Below, in pieces: positions 53,561 through 64,000 of a DNA stretch of 64,000 nucleotides. Positions within the stretch are counted from its first letter, which is position 1; each line of letters begins with the position of its first letter. The notes under the pieces are model-generated. The model saw nothing but the letters and a program-made list of their open reading frames with translations, was not told where the DNA came from and made no database searches. The position numbers were made by a program, and so were the translations under genes. Origin of the DNA: Platerodrilus igneus (lineage: Eukaryota; Arthropoda; Insecta; Coleoptera; Lycidae); NCBI GenBank assembly GCA_036346225.1, contig JARFIW010001491.1, positions 4,216,001 to 4,280,000 on the forward strand, written 5' to 3'.

Positions 53561-54122
53561 ATATATTAAAATATTTATTGTTTTCTGGCAATTTGTGGGA
53601 GGAAGCAACTGATGATAGGTTTTTCTCAATTAATATTTCCTTATTTTGATTGATTTTTTTTAGTTTGTAACCGACTCCTAATATTATTACCAATAAAATA
53701 TTTAATGAAGTGGGATAGCTGGCGCTCTTAAAACTTCTAAATTTTTTATTTTTTTGAATCATCTTATAATTCCAAGGGCCTTTGTTAGCAGCTGTGGGAG
53801 GCGTTTTCAGGATCGTAATCGTACCTTTAGTTGGCAATATTTTGAGGACTCTCGTAGTCGCTAAAGACGATCTGAAAAAAAGTTTAAATAGTGAAACTCA
53901 AACTGTTGTGGATGGATAATGGTGATTATTTTGACGGATCAAGTAACCGCAACTAAAATTTAAAGTTACACTTTTATAATCTAAATCTATTTCAAGTTGC
54001 CCTTTAGGCATATGACAATTTAGAAAATGTCAATCTATAACATCTCTCATTATTAAGTAACATAATAAGATTTGAATAACCTCTACTGTGGTCATGCGAC
54101 ATTGCAGAGCTCAATAACTTAC
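53561..54122. other. Unassigned intron sequence
   Basis: Nothing recognised. The minus frame 53373-53837 spans the LINE A edge and is not a gene. Confidence 0.4.
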
Positions 54123-54268
54123 TTGGGTATAATCACTGTGACTTCCATATCCCATATTTGTCAGCATCTCAGGCGAAAATCTGTTGAATAGTCCACCCCA
54201 AGCATCGCTTTGCTTTCCCCAGGCTAAAACTGCTACGAACACCGCAAATCCTTTTATAAGCATTGTAC
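54123..54268 (-). CDS. ITG-like (prohormone-3-like) neuropeptide precursor, first coding exon
   Basis: The acceptor (cttttgttctag) lies just above 54268 and the donor gtaagt just below 54123. The ATG at 54263 is 5 bases into the exon and opens a 47-residue stretch: a signal peptide MLIKGFAVFVAVLAWGKQSDA, then WGGLFNRFSPEMLTNMGYGS and HSDYTQ, ending in phase 0. The block A-W-G-G-L-F-N-R-F-S-P-E-M-L at the mature start is diagnostic for the ITG-like / prohormone-3 precursor, a secreted neuroendocrine protein. The presence of an acceptor implies an upstream 5' untranslated exon. It joins in phase to the exon at 45734-45863 across an 8259-bp intron. The frame upstream of the acceptor is intronic. 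Confidence 0.88.
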
Positions 54269-55779
54269 CTAGAACAAAAGCTACTTTAATAAATTTTGTA
54301 TAGAATACGAACATGATATTTAGAATATTCCTCTGAAGCAAGAATTCTGCAGTAAAATTGGATTACAAAGCAAAGCAAAGCAAAATCGGATATAAAAGAA
54401 ACTCCATTAACCGTCAGCAGACGTAAAATGGTTATAAAAATACTTCATCAAACCTTTGATTGGTAAATAATGCCCGTTACAAAGGATCCTTTACGATAGC
54501 TAATATCATACGGATCACCGAAAGTAGATTTATTTTTAGAGAACGTGGGTTGTTTTATATTTGAGATACGAAAGTTATTATGAATAATAAGCGTTGGTGT
54601 GAATCTATACAGAAACATAAAAGGTGCGTAAAACTCTAAATTACTTTTACTATATAAACTGGAAATCAGGACAGTGGAGAGAAGCATATGACAAATCCTA
54701 TTTAAGGCGAGCATCTTATTCAATCGTATGTTCACTTTCACTCACCCACCTAAAGGGTATGTTCTAAAAATGGTTCTCTTAGGCGCTGTTTGTAATATTT
54801 CCAAAGGCTTTAAGTAGTACATTAATTGCAAAAGATTCAGAATTAGAAAACATGTTGTAAGGAGTTTTCTAATTGTTTGTTGGTTTTTGTTTTCAATAAA
54901 TACAATTTTAATTTTGTTCACACTCACAGTATTTACAATCTTGTTTAGAGTACACTAGCTTAATCAATATTTGTAGGCCATAATTTAATCTTCTAAATAC
55001 GACGAATTAAACACTATTATATCACTAACCTTCTTTGTAATTTATTTACCAAATACATTTATATCACGTAAACAAATCTTTGCATTAATCTATGTACATC
55101 AAACGTTTGTTAGGACGGAATTCAAACTAATACTAAACTGCCGCAACAGGGTTCACACTTTTACGATAATCCTTTATTCGAGAAAAAATATGTAGAATGT
55201 GCGTCATCATATCCTGCGAGGACAACCCAATTGTATTGCGATACTTGTTAATTATCCTCTGTTATCGCTAGGCAGATATGAAGCCACTTTACTAAAACCG
55301 AATAAGCGTCCTTTTCAGAATGTTCCATATATTTCTCAATCACTGCTATACTCCCCCACCCCCCCTTAAAACTGTTGTCTCAGAACATTTTTGCGGGCCA
55401 AAAACTGGAGGTCTCAATGACGATAATAACAACCGGGGCCATTCTTACATTTTCCATATTGATGGAAGTAGCAATCTACATTCTTAATAGCGGGTATCGT
55501 CCCATTTGGGTTAAAGCCGCGTTTTGGATCCCGGTCTGCAGGAAGAGTAAGTGTCAAATTAAAACGTAAAGTGGCGCCAACAAGATTCTTATGTTAAAAA
55601 CCAGATCCAAGTCAGTTAGGTTTTTTTTGGTTATTTCTTTGTATTGAAAGTATATGCTTCTTTTTTTGAATGTATTGGGAAAATGACTTTGCTGTTCTAA
55701 TTAGAATAAGGTTATAGTTTCTTCTGTGCAACAATTGTATAAAATTATTTAGAAAGCATGGAATTGTTTGAAGAATAGT
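54269..55779. other. Upstream intron or flank of the neuropeptide gene
   Basis: No 5' exon could be placed. A plus-strand frame at 55375-55569 has a hydrophobic stretch (ITTGAILTFSILMEVAIYIL) and a donor-like gtaagtg near 55546, but no recognisable family, so it is not called as a gene. Confidence 0.35.
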
Positions 55780-56235
55780 GTGATGAAATGTACTTTGGAA
55801 GTATGTGGAACGACAATGATTGGTACATATAATAAAAATGCATGGTGGAGCGATATGGTCAAAAAGGTTGTCGAGAAAAGAACGTGACTTATAAGAGAAT
55901 GATTGCAAAAATAGATGTTGAGTTAATACAGCAACTTCAAAAAGTATATAAGGAGAAAAGGCAATATGCGAAAGAAGGCTGAAAAAATGCAGAGTGATTC
56001 TGAAGGGAATAAAAACTTGTGTTGGAAATGGGTAAAGAAGACAAGAAAGTGTAGAAATAAGTGTGTGAATGGTGTTGTCATCAGTAGAAATGAAATCGTT
56101 TGAGGCAAAGCAAGTGTAAGAAACTGTTGGAAAGAGTATTTTAAGACGCTGTATGGTGGCGGCAAGAAGAATACAGATGAATGTGTGGATGATGAAAAGA
56201 GCAGTCATGTACCAGTCGAAAACGTAGATAATAGT
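55780..56235 (+). pseudogene. LINE B, linker region before reverse transcriptase
   Basis: Frames read AWWSDMVKKVVEKR, KVYKEKRQYAK, NKNLCWKWVKKTRK, VVISRNEIV and NCWKEYFKTLYGG, the linker normally found before the RT of RTE/L2-like LINEs. It is interrupted at about 56235 by LINE C and continues at 57701. Scattered stops. Confidence 0.65.
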
Positions 56236-57480
56236 ATAAAGTTCGAATCCCAATTCCACCTAACAATGTTACCGGTCAACCTGTCTAACGTAATAAAATC
56301 CTTCTTTTCATCCCAAACAGCCCCGCTTCAAAAATCCTAACCCAAGGAAGCCCCCAAGAATCCCGCTTATCCCCTACGCTGTCAAACCTATATATCAATC
56401 CCCTCCTAGACCTAAACATCCCCAATATTTCCACCTTTGTCTATGCAGACGATCTCGCCTTCCTAATCTGTGGCAACTACCGGGCATCTATAGAAGCCAC
56501 TGCCACCATCCTTATGCACACCGTTAAATCCTGGGCCTCCCCAAATAAACAACTTATTCCCCGTTCAACTCCAGAATGCTCTTCCTTAAAGGATTTCTAG
56601 ACCTGCGGCGAAGTCCCAAAATCCACATTCTAAATTTCCCTATCACCTTTTCGAACTCAGTCTCTCGGCTTTAACATCGATTGCCGCTAAAAAAACCAAT
56701 ACTCACCTCTTGAATTCCCGCACAAAATCCAAAATCATCCTTCATAACCTCTATCACCCCCTTACAAAATTAGTTCGCCTGATAAACCGCACGTGTAAAC
56801 TTATCCTATCCTCAACCACATCATCATTCAATAATCCCCTACGCTGTCGACACCCCCAAGACACAAGTTCAACACAATCATCCGACCATTCTCCTCTACT
56901 ACTCCAGAGCCTATGGATCAGCCTCTACAAACATCTCACATTGAATTTATTCTTCATTCATGTATTCAAATCCGAAACCTGAAAAAAACGGATCTATCAC
57001 CCATCACGACAGGATCATATATTCGGATGAAGATAACACCTTACTCGAGACAGAGATTAAAACCCTCATCTACATTCCTTGCAAAAATCCTGGACCTTTT
57101 CCCACACAGCAAGATACACCCATTAGATTTTCCAAGTCATCTCTAACATCCCACTCTCATACCCTACTACCTTACAATTTCTTACCGGACATGGTTCTTT
57201 TCGCTCAAAACTACATCAATTGCACTTAAATCAATCCCTCTATTGCCCCTGCGATGAACTAACAGAAGAAACCCCCTCCACTTCATCTACTCCTACCCAC
57301 TAATCAACAACGCTCTATTCAAATTGAAGTCCGTACTTTATTTCAACCAATACACCCCACTTCCAGATTTAAACCTACTAGCAACCCACCAGCCACAGGC
57401 CCTCAATCTATTCCTAATCGACATCCTATCCCTTAAACCCCCATCCCAACCCCAGTGGCACTAACTCAGCACACAACTAG
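56236..57480 (+). pseudogene. LINE C fragment inserted in LINE B
   Basis: The plus frame reads HLTMLPVNLSNVIKSFFSS, then ILTQGSPQESRLSPTLSNL (RT motif B), FVYADDLAFL (catalytic YADD) and SIEATATILMHTVKSWAS. Further on come LNSRTKSKIILHNLYHP and TGHGSFRSKLHQLHLNQS, followed by YCPCDE, which resembles the C-terminal zinc-knuckle-like block of jockey/R1-type LINEs. GC content is clearly higher than the surroundings. Frameshifts and stops, and the N-terminal half is absent, so it is a 5'-truncated copy. Confidence 0.75.
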
Positions 57481-57483
57481 AGT

Positions 57484-57570
57484 ATATACACACACGCGCA
57501 CACGCACACACACAGACATACACGCACAGCACACACACATACACGCACAGCACACACACATACACACATC
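57484..57570. repeat. (CA)n-rich microsatellite in LINE C 3' region
   Basis: CACACGCGCACACGCACACA and two copies of GCACAGCACACACACATACAC. Confidence 0.85.
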
Positions 57571-57700
57571 AAGCATCTAACCCACTCAAGCACAAAAACT
57601 CAGAACATCATACTTCCAACATTCCCATCTAAACCAAAGGCGACAACGAGTGTGGGTAGACTACCGACTGCTGCCCCCACACTAACGACTGCCTCGAAAA
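57571..57700 (+). mobile_element. LINE C 3' untranslated tail
   Basis: Contains GGGTAGACTACCGACTGCTG and CCCCCACACTAACGAC. The junction back to LINE B lies near 57700. Confidence 0.5.
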
Positions 57701-59380
57701 GGATATGAATATTTATCTACCTTACTGTAACATGTACAAAGGTTGAGCCATCAACCTGTGTATAGTTACCAATAAATGACACTGAAATGAAATAAAGAAT
57801 ACAGTGTAGATGAGGTATGGAAGGGGGTAAGAACTCTAAGGAATGCAAAACTGCGGGTGTAGACAGAATAACAAGTGAAATGCTTAAGTATGGGCCCGGT
57901 TGCTGATTGAATGTTTGTGCAAACTGGTAGAATTGTGGATAGAGCAAGCGAAGCTGCCTGAAAATTGGAAGAGTGCGATCATAATCCCTTTGCACAATGG
58001 TAAAGGCTGCAAGTATGAATAGAAAAATGATCGTAGAATAAGTCATTTGAGTGTACCCAGTAAAGTGTATAGTAAAATTGTGATCAAGAGAGTTCGCAAG
58101 AGAACGCAGAACAAGATATGGGATGTTCAATGTGGTTTTATGCCTGGAAGAGGATGTGTGGATCATATGTTAGCAATGCAACACATTCTCGAAAAGTATA
58201 TGCATACCAGAAAGAATAGGTATGCCGCATTTGTAGATCTGGAAAATGCGTATGGCTCTGTGAATAGGGGTGAATTATGAAAAGCGCTGCGTGAATTTAG
58301 TGTAAGCAAGTGTTTGATAAAATCTATCAGAGCGATGTACGAAAGCAGTAAAGCGTGCGTACGTGTGAATGGTAACATGGAGTAATACTTTGACATTGTG
58401 GCAAGGTGTAAGGCAGAGCTGTGTGATGTCTCCATGGCTGTTCAATGTATATGTGGACAAAAATGAATGAGGCATCCTTGTGAAGGAACGGAAGGAGTGA
58501 AAATTGGTAAAACAATTTTCAGTGTGCTGTTGTATGCGGATGACGCAGTATAGTTGGCTGAATCGTCACAAGATTTGCAACGAATGCTTGATAGGCTATC
58601 AGAAGCGTGTAAAAATATGCAATTGAAAGTGAATGGAAATAAGACAAAAGTAATTATTTTTGACAGAGTTGGCGGAATAGATGACTTTAGTGTACCTTGG
58701 TAGAAAACTTTTGAATAATGGAAAGCTGGATGCTGAAATAGAAGGAAAAGCAAATGCTGGAAGAAAAGTGTCTGGAAGTGTCTGGCAGTAAACAGGAATG
58801 AATGCTTGAGTATAAATGCAAAGCTGACCATTTACAATAGTGTGTTTGCGCCAACTGTTCTGTGTGGAAGCGAAACTTGGCTATAAATGCTGCAGGAATG
58901 AGATTCCTAAGAAGTGTGTGCGGAAAAACAATGAGAGACAAAGTGCCAAACGAATGGGTCAGAGCAAAGTGTGGGGTGCAAGTGACCCTCAAGTAGTTGA
59001 GTGAGTGAAGTACGCTTAGAGGGTGTGGACATGTAGAAAGAATGAATGAGGATAGACTTACCAAACGTATATATGCAAGTAAGATAACTGGTAAATCTGA
59101 AAAGAGCAGACCGCATAAAGATGGTTGTGTGTAGTAGAGGAGATTCTGAAAGAACAAATAAGAACTCTGAGGAATAAAGGAGCATGCCAAAAGCAATGTA
59201 TAAATGTCGCAGAGGCAAAGGAGGTGTGTAGGGATCGAGGAATGTGGAGAAAGATTGTGAATGGTGCTGGGAGTAAAAATAGTGTAGTAGTTTAGAGCTA
59301 TACCCTGCATATCCTCCAAAAAGAGTTGCTAGGTTTGGTTATCCGAAAGGGAAATACCGTGACCGGTGTGTTTTGTTGTT
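57701..59380 (+). pseudogene. LINE B, reverse transcriptase to 3' end
   Basis: Reads DEVWKGVRTLRNAKTAGVDR, SEMLKYG, KLPENWKSAIIIPLHNGKG, QCGFMPGRGCVDHMLAMQHI, AAFVDLENAYGSVNRGEL (motif A with FVDLE), RQSCVMSPWLFNVYVD, VLLYADDAV (catalytic YADD) and LKVNGNKTKVI. It ends with decayed C-terminal blocks and RVARFGYPKGKYRDRC at about 59375. Motifs are in normal order but several stops and shifts occur. The family is distinct from LINE A; the clade is uncertain (RTE/RTEX-like). Confidence 0.8.
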
Positions 59381-59439
59381 GTGTAACAATTATATACGCA
59401 ATAACTTTTAAATGCTCAGAAATAATTACATCCTGAGTT

Positions 59440-59980
59440 TATTGTCATCATTAGGTCTTCAGTCCTGGAACTGGTTAGACGCGTACCATCATTGTTTCCT
59501 ATTCTGAACTAACCTACAGATTTCCCTGAAATTTGCACAGTCTGCATCTATAACTATCTGATCTAGGTCTACATCTACCTCTTTTTTCCTATCTCTGCTT
59601 GTAATATATACCATACTATTCCCCAAAAAAGCCTTAGAACGTATTCTAGCCTTCTATTTCTCTTACCTTTTCCCCAGATATCCTTGTTCCCTTACTATTT
59701 CTATAACCTATTTGTTATTATCTTGGTCTGTCTATGCTATCGTCCTCATACATCTGAAGCACAGCATTTCAAAAGGCTGCTACCGTTTTTCTGTCTGCGT
59801 TTCAGACTGCCCGTATTTCGTAGGCATACTGTGCTGTGCTCCACACATATGATTTCAACAATTTTCTTCTTGATTTATGTTTGTTGTCTTTTCTCATAAG
59901 CGTTGTTCTTTCTTGTTAGATGCAGTTCAGTCACCTTCTATTGTTTTACAATTATATACCCTATTTCTCCGACCTTCAGT
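59440..59980 (-). pseudogene. LINE A third tandem 3' module
   Basis: C-terminal module, minus strand, ending GGACTGAAGACCTAATGATG at 59440. The 5' junction is at AATAGAAGGTGACTGAAC, as in the module at 16065-16490. Confidence 0.7.
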
Positions 59981-60149
59981 GGTTGTGAAAGGAGGTAAGC
60001 AGCCTGTGGCTGCCAAGTTCCCCCAACACTTAACCATTTACCGATTTAATATATTTTCCAATATATCTTTTCGCACAGTCCTCATTAGTTGCAGATATTT
60101 CGCAACCAACAACTAGTTGTTTATACTAATCATCAGATTTATCTGCGCT
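59981..60149 (-). repeat. Spacer between LINE A modules
   Basis: Same spacer as at 60290-60470 (reverse complement of GCAGCCTGTGGCTGCCAAG and CCCCCAACACTTAACC). Confidence 0.7.
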
Positions 60150-60289
60150 TATTTTTTCGTCATTAAGTTTTCCGTCTGAAAACTGGTTGGACACGTATCT
60201 GCACTTATTTATATTCTGAGCTAGCCTACATAGTTCCCTGAAATTCTCACACAGCATGTGTATACAGCTCGTTCCCCTTCTATTGTTTT
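60150..60289 (-). pseudogene. LINE A shortened middle module
   Basis: Only the extreme 3' end of the C-terminal module (reverse complement of TAGTTCCCTGAAATTCTCAC), joined directly to the 5' junction sequence with the centre deleted. Confidence 0.6.
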
Positions 60290-60470
60290 CTAATTTTATG
60301 CCCTATTTCAGCAAGATTCAGTGAAGGGGGTTAAGCAACCTGTGGCTACCAAGATCCCCCAACACTTAGACATTTCCCGAAGTAATGGTTTTCCAGTAAA
60401 TCCTTTCACACACTTCACATTATTCGAGAATATTGCTCAGCCAATTCTTGTTGTTACTTACACAGTTATT
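60290..60470 (-). repeat. Spacer between LINE A modules
   Basis: GGGGTTAAGCAACCTGTGG, CTACCAAGATCCCCC and AACACTTAGACATTTCCCG; the plus-strand homologue is at 24851-25080 in reverse complement. Confidence 0.7.
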
Positions 60471-61345
60471 TTTTCGTCCTTAGTTTATCCATCTTGGGAT
60501 TGGTTGGATGCGTACCTCCATTGATTTCTATTCTGGGCTAGCCTACACATCTCCCTGAAACCCCTACAGCCTACATCTTTTACTATCTGTGTGCAGTAGT
60601 CTAACCTAGGTCTGCCTCTTTTTCTCTTTTTTCCTATCTCTGCTTCTAATATATTCCGCACTATTCCCTCATGCCGTAGTATGTGGCCTACCATCTTATC
60701 TCCCCTCTTTTTTACCGTTTTCCACATATTTCTCTCTTCCCCTACCATTTTTAGTACCTCTTCGTTCTTAACTTTTTCTGTCCATGATATCTTCATCATA
60801 CGTCTATAGCACCACATTTCAAAGGCTTCTACCTTTTTCTTGTCCGCTTCTTCTACTGTCCAGGCTTCACAGCCATACAGTGCTGTGCTCCACACATACG
60901 TTTTAAGCAATCTTTTCCTTGTTTCTATGTTTGTGGTCTTTAAGCACAGTAGTTGCTTTTTCTTGTTAAATGTAGCACGACCTTGTGCTAATCTTTGTTT
61001 TATATCTTTTGTGCTTTTTCCATCTTGCGTTATTTGGCTTCCTAGGTAGCAGAAATCCTTAACCTCTTGTAAGTTCGTGATACATACTTGTATTCTTGTT
61101 TTTGATTTATTTTCCCCACCTTTGCATACTAGAACTTTAGTTTTAGTTTTGTTAATTTTCATACCGTATCTCTCTGTTAGAACCGTTTCCATTTCATTAA
61201 GAGTAGCTTCTAACTCTTCCTCACTAGCCGCTAATACCGCTATATCATCTGCAAATCTAAGCATATCAATTTTTTGTCCTTGCATAGTAATTCCAAATGT
61301 CTTCCTGCATTTGACAGTATTCATTGCGTCTTCTATGTTTATTGT
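60471..61345 (-). pseudogene. LINE A reverse transcriptase C-terminal part, longest open copy
   Basis: This is the best-kept LINE A copy: an uninterrupted 288-codon frame (60485-61351). It contains DAMNTVKCRKTFGITMQGQ, LRFADDIAVLAASEEELE (catalytic FADD at residues 33-36), YGMKINKTKTKVLVC and DFCYLGSQITQDGKS. Then come LKTYVWSTALYGCEAWT, FEMWCYRRMMKISWTEKV, VGHILRHEGIV and EAEIGKKRKRGRPRLDYC. The first three codons come from flanking DNA. It is 5'-truncated just before IEDAM (about 61340), so no endonuclease or RT start is present. The intact reading suggests it is younger than the other copies. Confidence 0.85.
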
Positions 61346-61351
61346 ACTCAT

Positions 61352-62965
61352 ACAAAAATATCTTGTACGTTTAGTTTTTCAATCATGTCAATTTGCACTT
61401 TAGCTTACGTTCATTGGTATTATCGACATAAATCATTATTTAAAAAAATAAAACCAAACTACAGTTCCTGTATTTAGATATTTTGAACGCCGACTTTAAA
61501 AGCTGGTTAAATTTTAATTGTGAATACCTGTTTACCTTTTGGTTTAGTTTCTTTGTCGTTATGGCCACAGCACAGTTTAAACTTCCCATTCTAATTCAAC
61601 CAATTATAGTCAATTACACTGAAACCTTTGGGCAACTTCCTAATAAACAAATTTCATCTGTTAGTTTAATTTTGTCACATAATTCACTAATAACAGATTT
61701 TTGCTTCCAAACAAACTATTAAAGTACCGAAGGGAAAATTACATGTTTCATTTTTGTGGAGAACGCTACCTAACATTTTGAGTTAATTTATTCAAAATCT
61801 CTAGAATTTTGAAACACTTCAATAAACTTTGGTATTGAAGTAGAACAAACAAGGGTCTATGACTAGTATTGTTGGGAAACGCATACATACACACACTCTC
61901 TTTATGATAATTCATGTTGTACAACAAAGTTTCCCAGTAAAACGAATTTGCATTTTCCTCTAATGCGCTATAAATTATTCCTTTTGAATATGCCCCTCAA
62001 CTAACTCACTGAATAATATTTCTTCGATGTTATTATAGAAGGAAAAACATTTGTTTAACATGTGTTGATTTATTTAATTACAGCGAAGAGATTATAAAGA
62101 ACGGAAATGACGAGGAAAAAGATTATGGGGCTAGTTCTGCAAGAAAACTAATGCCTCAAAATTCTTGACAGTTTTTCGAAAACTAAAACAACCGAGCTAC
62201 ACGGTTTTAAGTTAAATTTTTACAATCAATTTATTTAAAGGTTTTATTTGCTGATTGAAACGATAATCGAATTTCACCTTGATGTGGTGGGTGACTAACA
62301 ATAAAAAAAACCTTTGTTAAAGCAAGTTGCTAAAGGAAAGGCAATCTTTCAACGTAGTTATTGGTTGGATAGGGTAACCAGAGCTGGTCGTGTGTCTTCA
62401 AAAACTATATTTCATACGACACTCTATAGAAACTAAAATTAGATCAACACCAAATAGGGCTTCACCAAGTCCTAGGCTCATAAAATACAAGATATACTCT
62501 AAGAGAGAACTTGGAAACCCTCAGAGAAAAAATATCACCTTTGCTGTGTAAATACAGTTATCAAAAGTGGGAGGGTGTAGTATTTGTAATAAAGCAATAT
62601 AGTTAGGGAAGAGAAAGGACATAAGAAACGTGCTCTTACTACCTTGCTATTGCAAAAGAAACGACATAAAATCGTTTCCGGCAATAGAAATATATCTGTT
62701 ATCAAACCACACTATTGAAGCCATTTGATGATTACTGTAAGACAAAACTACAAGGGAGTTTGTTGTTTTAAGCTAATATAAAAACCAAATAGTATTACTG
62801 ATCAAGCTTAATAGGATACACTGTAAAAATGATTACTAATAGATAACCATTTATATTTCATTTATTTAGCAATATCGATTGTTTGCCTACATTTGTACAC
62901 GAGCTATATATCCCCAATTGATGTATATATTATAAAATAGAATAATTAAAAAATTATTAGAAAGT
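61352..62965. other. Unassigned AT-rich sequence
   Basis: No coding or repeat feature recognised. The 79-codon plus frame at 61483 is hydrophobic and T-rich and looks like chance. Confidence 0.4.
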
Positions 62966-63425
62966 GTAAGAAAATGTTAAGTAAAGTGCAAGAAAGTAAA
63001 TACAAAGACAATTTATAAAGTTTATTAACGTTCATGAGAACGGATGCGCTACTTTGTATCACAGACGATAGTGACACTGCAGATATCAGGTTACAGACGG
63101 TGAGGTACCGTGATTACCTAGAAATTAAGATTACAACATTGTGTTTATAAATAGTATTAAGAATAAGCAGACATAAGATTAGCAAGTTTCCACAGTCATG
63201 TGAGGGGTTAGGGAAACTATAAAAAGCCCGAGAGCTCAAGGACCCGGCAGTCAGTCAAAGTATTCAGCTTTAACATTGCAGTTGCTTAGGCTACTCACAA
63301 TAGTACATTATTAGTGTAATTTCGACTTAAAATAATTTAAATCAACTTGTCAAAATTCCATCATTCTTCTCTGTATAAATAAATAAATCTATTAAGAAGT
63401 TTTGGAACTGGTTTTTAAAAAAGCA
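62966..63425 (+). promoter_or_regulatory. Promoter-like, possibly LTR segment
   Basis: Contains ACTATAAAAAGCCC (TATA box at 63218-63225), a GGCAGTCAGTCAAAG start-like motif about 25 bp on, and overlapping AATAAA signals at 63376-63387. This U3-R-U5-like order fits an insect LTR. No partner copy is in the window and no gag frame follows. A host gene promoter is an alternative. Confidence 0.35.
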
Positions 63426-63693
63426 GCTTCCTAGGCCCGAACCTTAACTCACGTTTGTCCAAAATAAAACGGTTAATTTAGTTTAAGTTATTTATTTAAT
63501 AGACTGAATTCTCTTTTTAATGAATAATAATTTTTATTTACTAAAATAACAATCAACATTCATAAGAAAAATCAACTTTTCATAAAGTGGCTACAATAGG
63601 AACATCAAGAAATTTACAGCCTTACAACATTCGCAATTTAACAATCAACAGTTAAAGATAAAGATAATAGTAAATTGTTAGTGAACCACAGTA
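63426..63693. other. Unassigned AT-rich sequence
   Basis: Nothing recognised; leads into the Penelope-like frame. Confidence 0.4.
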
Positions 63694-64000
63694 GTGTTGT
63701 TGGTCATTCCTGAAGAAGTTAAGAGTTTTTTATCTTTAGAGCCTAATTTCAATATTAAAATGTCGACCTCTGACATAAAGATAGACAAACTTCTAACTGA
63801 TATAGAATCTATTATTGATGTTGTGGATAAACCTGGAGAAGGAAAATCGCGCTTACGTTCTAGAGTTACTAATGTTATTACAAAGTTTTTTTACCAATCT
63901 TGAATATGACTCTTCAATAATAATCAAAAACTAGAGAGTATCGGATGTACAGTGTTACAAAAAAATTCCTGAAAGATTATCCCAAATTATATTAACTATT
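63694..64000 (+). pseudogene. Penelope-like element, N-terminal part (runs off window)
   Basis: The frame reads VIPEEVKSFLSLEPNFN, DIKIDKLLTDIESIIDVV and RLRSRVTNVITKFFYQS, then a stop at 63901. After a shift it continues VTKKFLKDYPKLY. The order L-S-L-x-P-x-F then R.R.TN.ITNF then FLKD.P.L is that of the Penelope-like protein before its reverse transcriptase domain. It is the opposite strand from the copy at 48.7-50.1 kb and covers the part missing there. Broken by at least one stop and one shift. Confidence 0.7.

Noticed and set aside
53373..53837. 154-codon minus-strand frame
   Set aside because: It crosses the edge of a LINE A fragment; only the short CALSPLTFNL stretch is real LINE coding sequence and the rest is flanking DNA.
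55612..56259. 215-codon minus-strand frame rich in Phe, Ile, Ser
   Set aside because: Antisense to the LINE B linker; the plus strand carries the conserved blocks.
58163..59319. Several long minus-strand frames, up to 210 codons
   Set aside because: They are antisense to the LINE B reverse transcriptase region, which has recognisable motifs on the plus strand; the antisense readings have none.

Overview
This is eukaryotic nuclear DNA, almost certainly from an insect with a large, AT-rich, transposon-laden genome. Evidence for this is two spliced exons of an arthropod ITG-like (prohormone-3-like) neuropeptide precursor, an insect-type tRNA-His gene, tRNA-derived SINEs, Penelope-like, LINE, LTR, hAT and Tc1/mariner-IS630 elements, and long (TA)n and (CA)n arrays. 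The order of insect cannot be fixed from the sequence. Most long open frames are fragments of mobile elements or chance frames.

Layout. 0.5-1.6 kb: broken hAT transposase. 2.6-4.3 kb: non-autonomous hAT element with a perfect 8-bp target duplication and GGTTC-rich ends, then a small possible exon at 4.46 kb. 6.4-9.4 kb: SINE copies, one split by a foldback element. 10-15 kb: LTR-retroelement remnants, a 2.2-kb LTR-like repeat (copy A) and a 301-bp tandem repeat carrying hammerhead ribozymes. 16-25.6 kb: fragments of one LINE family (LINE A), including a long copy cut by two unrelated inserts. 26.4-28.7 kb: dispersed repeat X and a cluster of direct and inverted ~100-bp units. 28.7-35.7 kb: a dense stack made of a hammerhead-bearing foldback, an apparently intact Tc1/mariner-type transposon with ~500-bp inverted ends and a spliced transposase, a double-layered palindrome, a truncated third transposon, and a LINE A fragment. 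37.9 kb: tRNA-His. 38-48 kb: a jockey-like LINE remnant, a SINE, LTR-like copies B and C next to (TA)n arrays, and between them the second neuropeptide exon. 48.3-50.6 kb: a Penelope-like element against a transposase pseudogene. 51.8-53.6 and 59.4-61.4 kb: further LINE A copies with tandem 3' modules. 54.1 kb: neuropeptide exon with signal peptide. 55.8-59.4 kb: one LINE interrupted by another. 63-64 kb: a promoter-like segment and the start of a second Penelope-like element.

How it fits together. The host content is small: one neuropeptide gene on the minus strand, with an 8.26-kb intron filled by transposons (its remaining exons were not found), plus one tRNA gene. The rest records repeated rounds of insertion. 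The parts most worth a second look are the hammerhead ribozymes in two arrangements (tandem and inverted), the intact-looking transposon at 29.2-31.7 kb, the palindrome with another element at its exact centre, and the LINE family that recurs with duplicated 3' modules.
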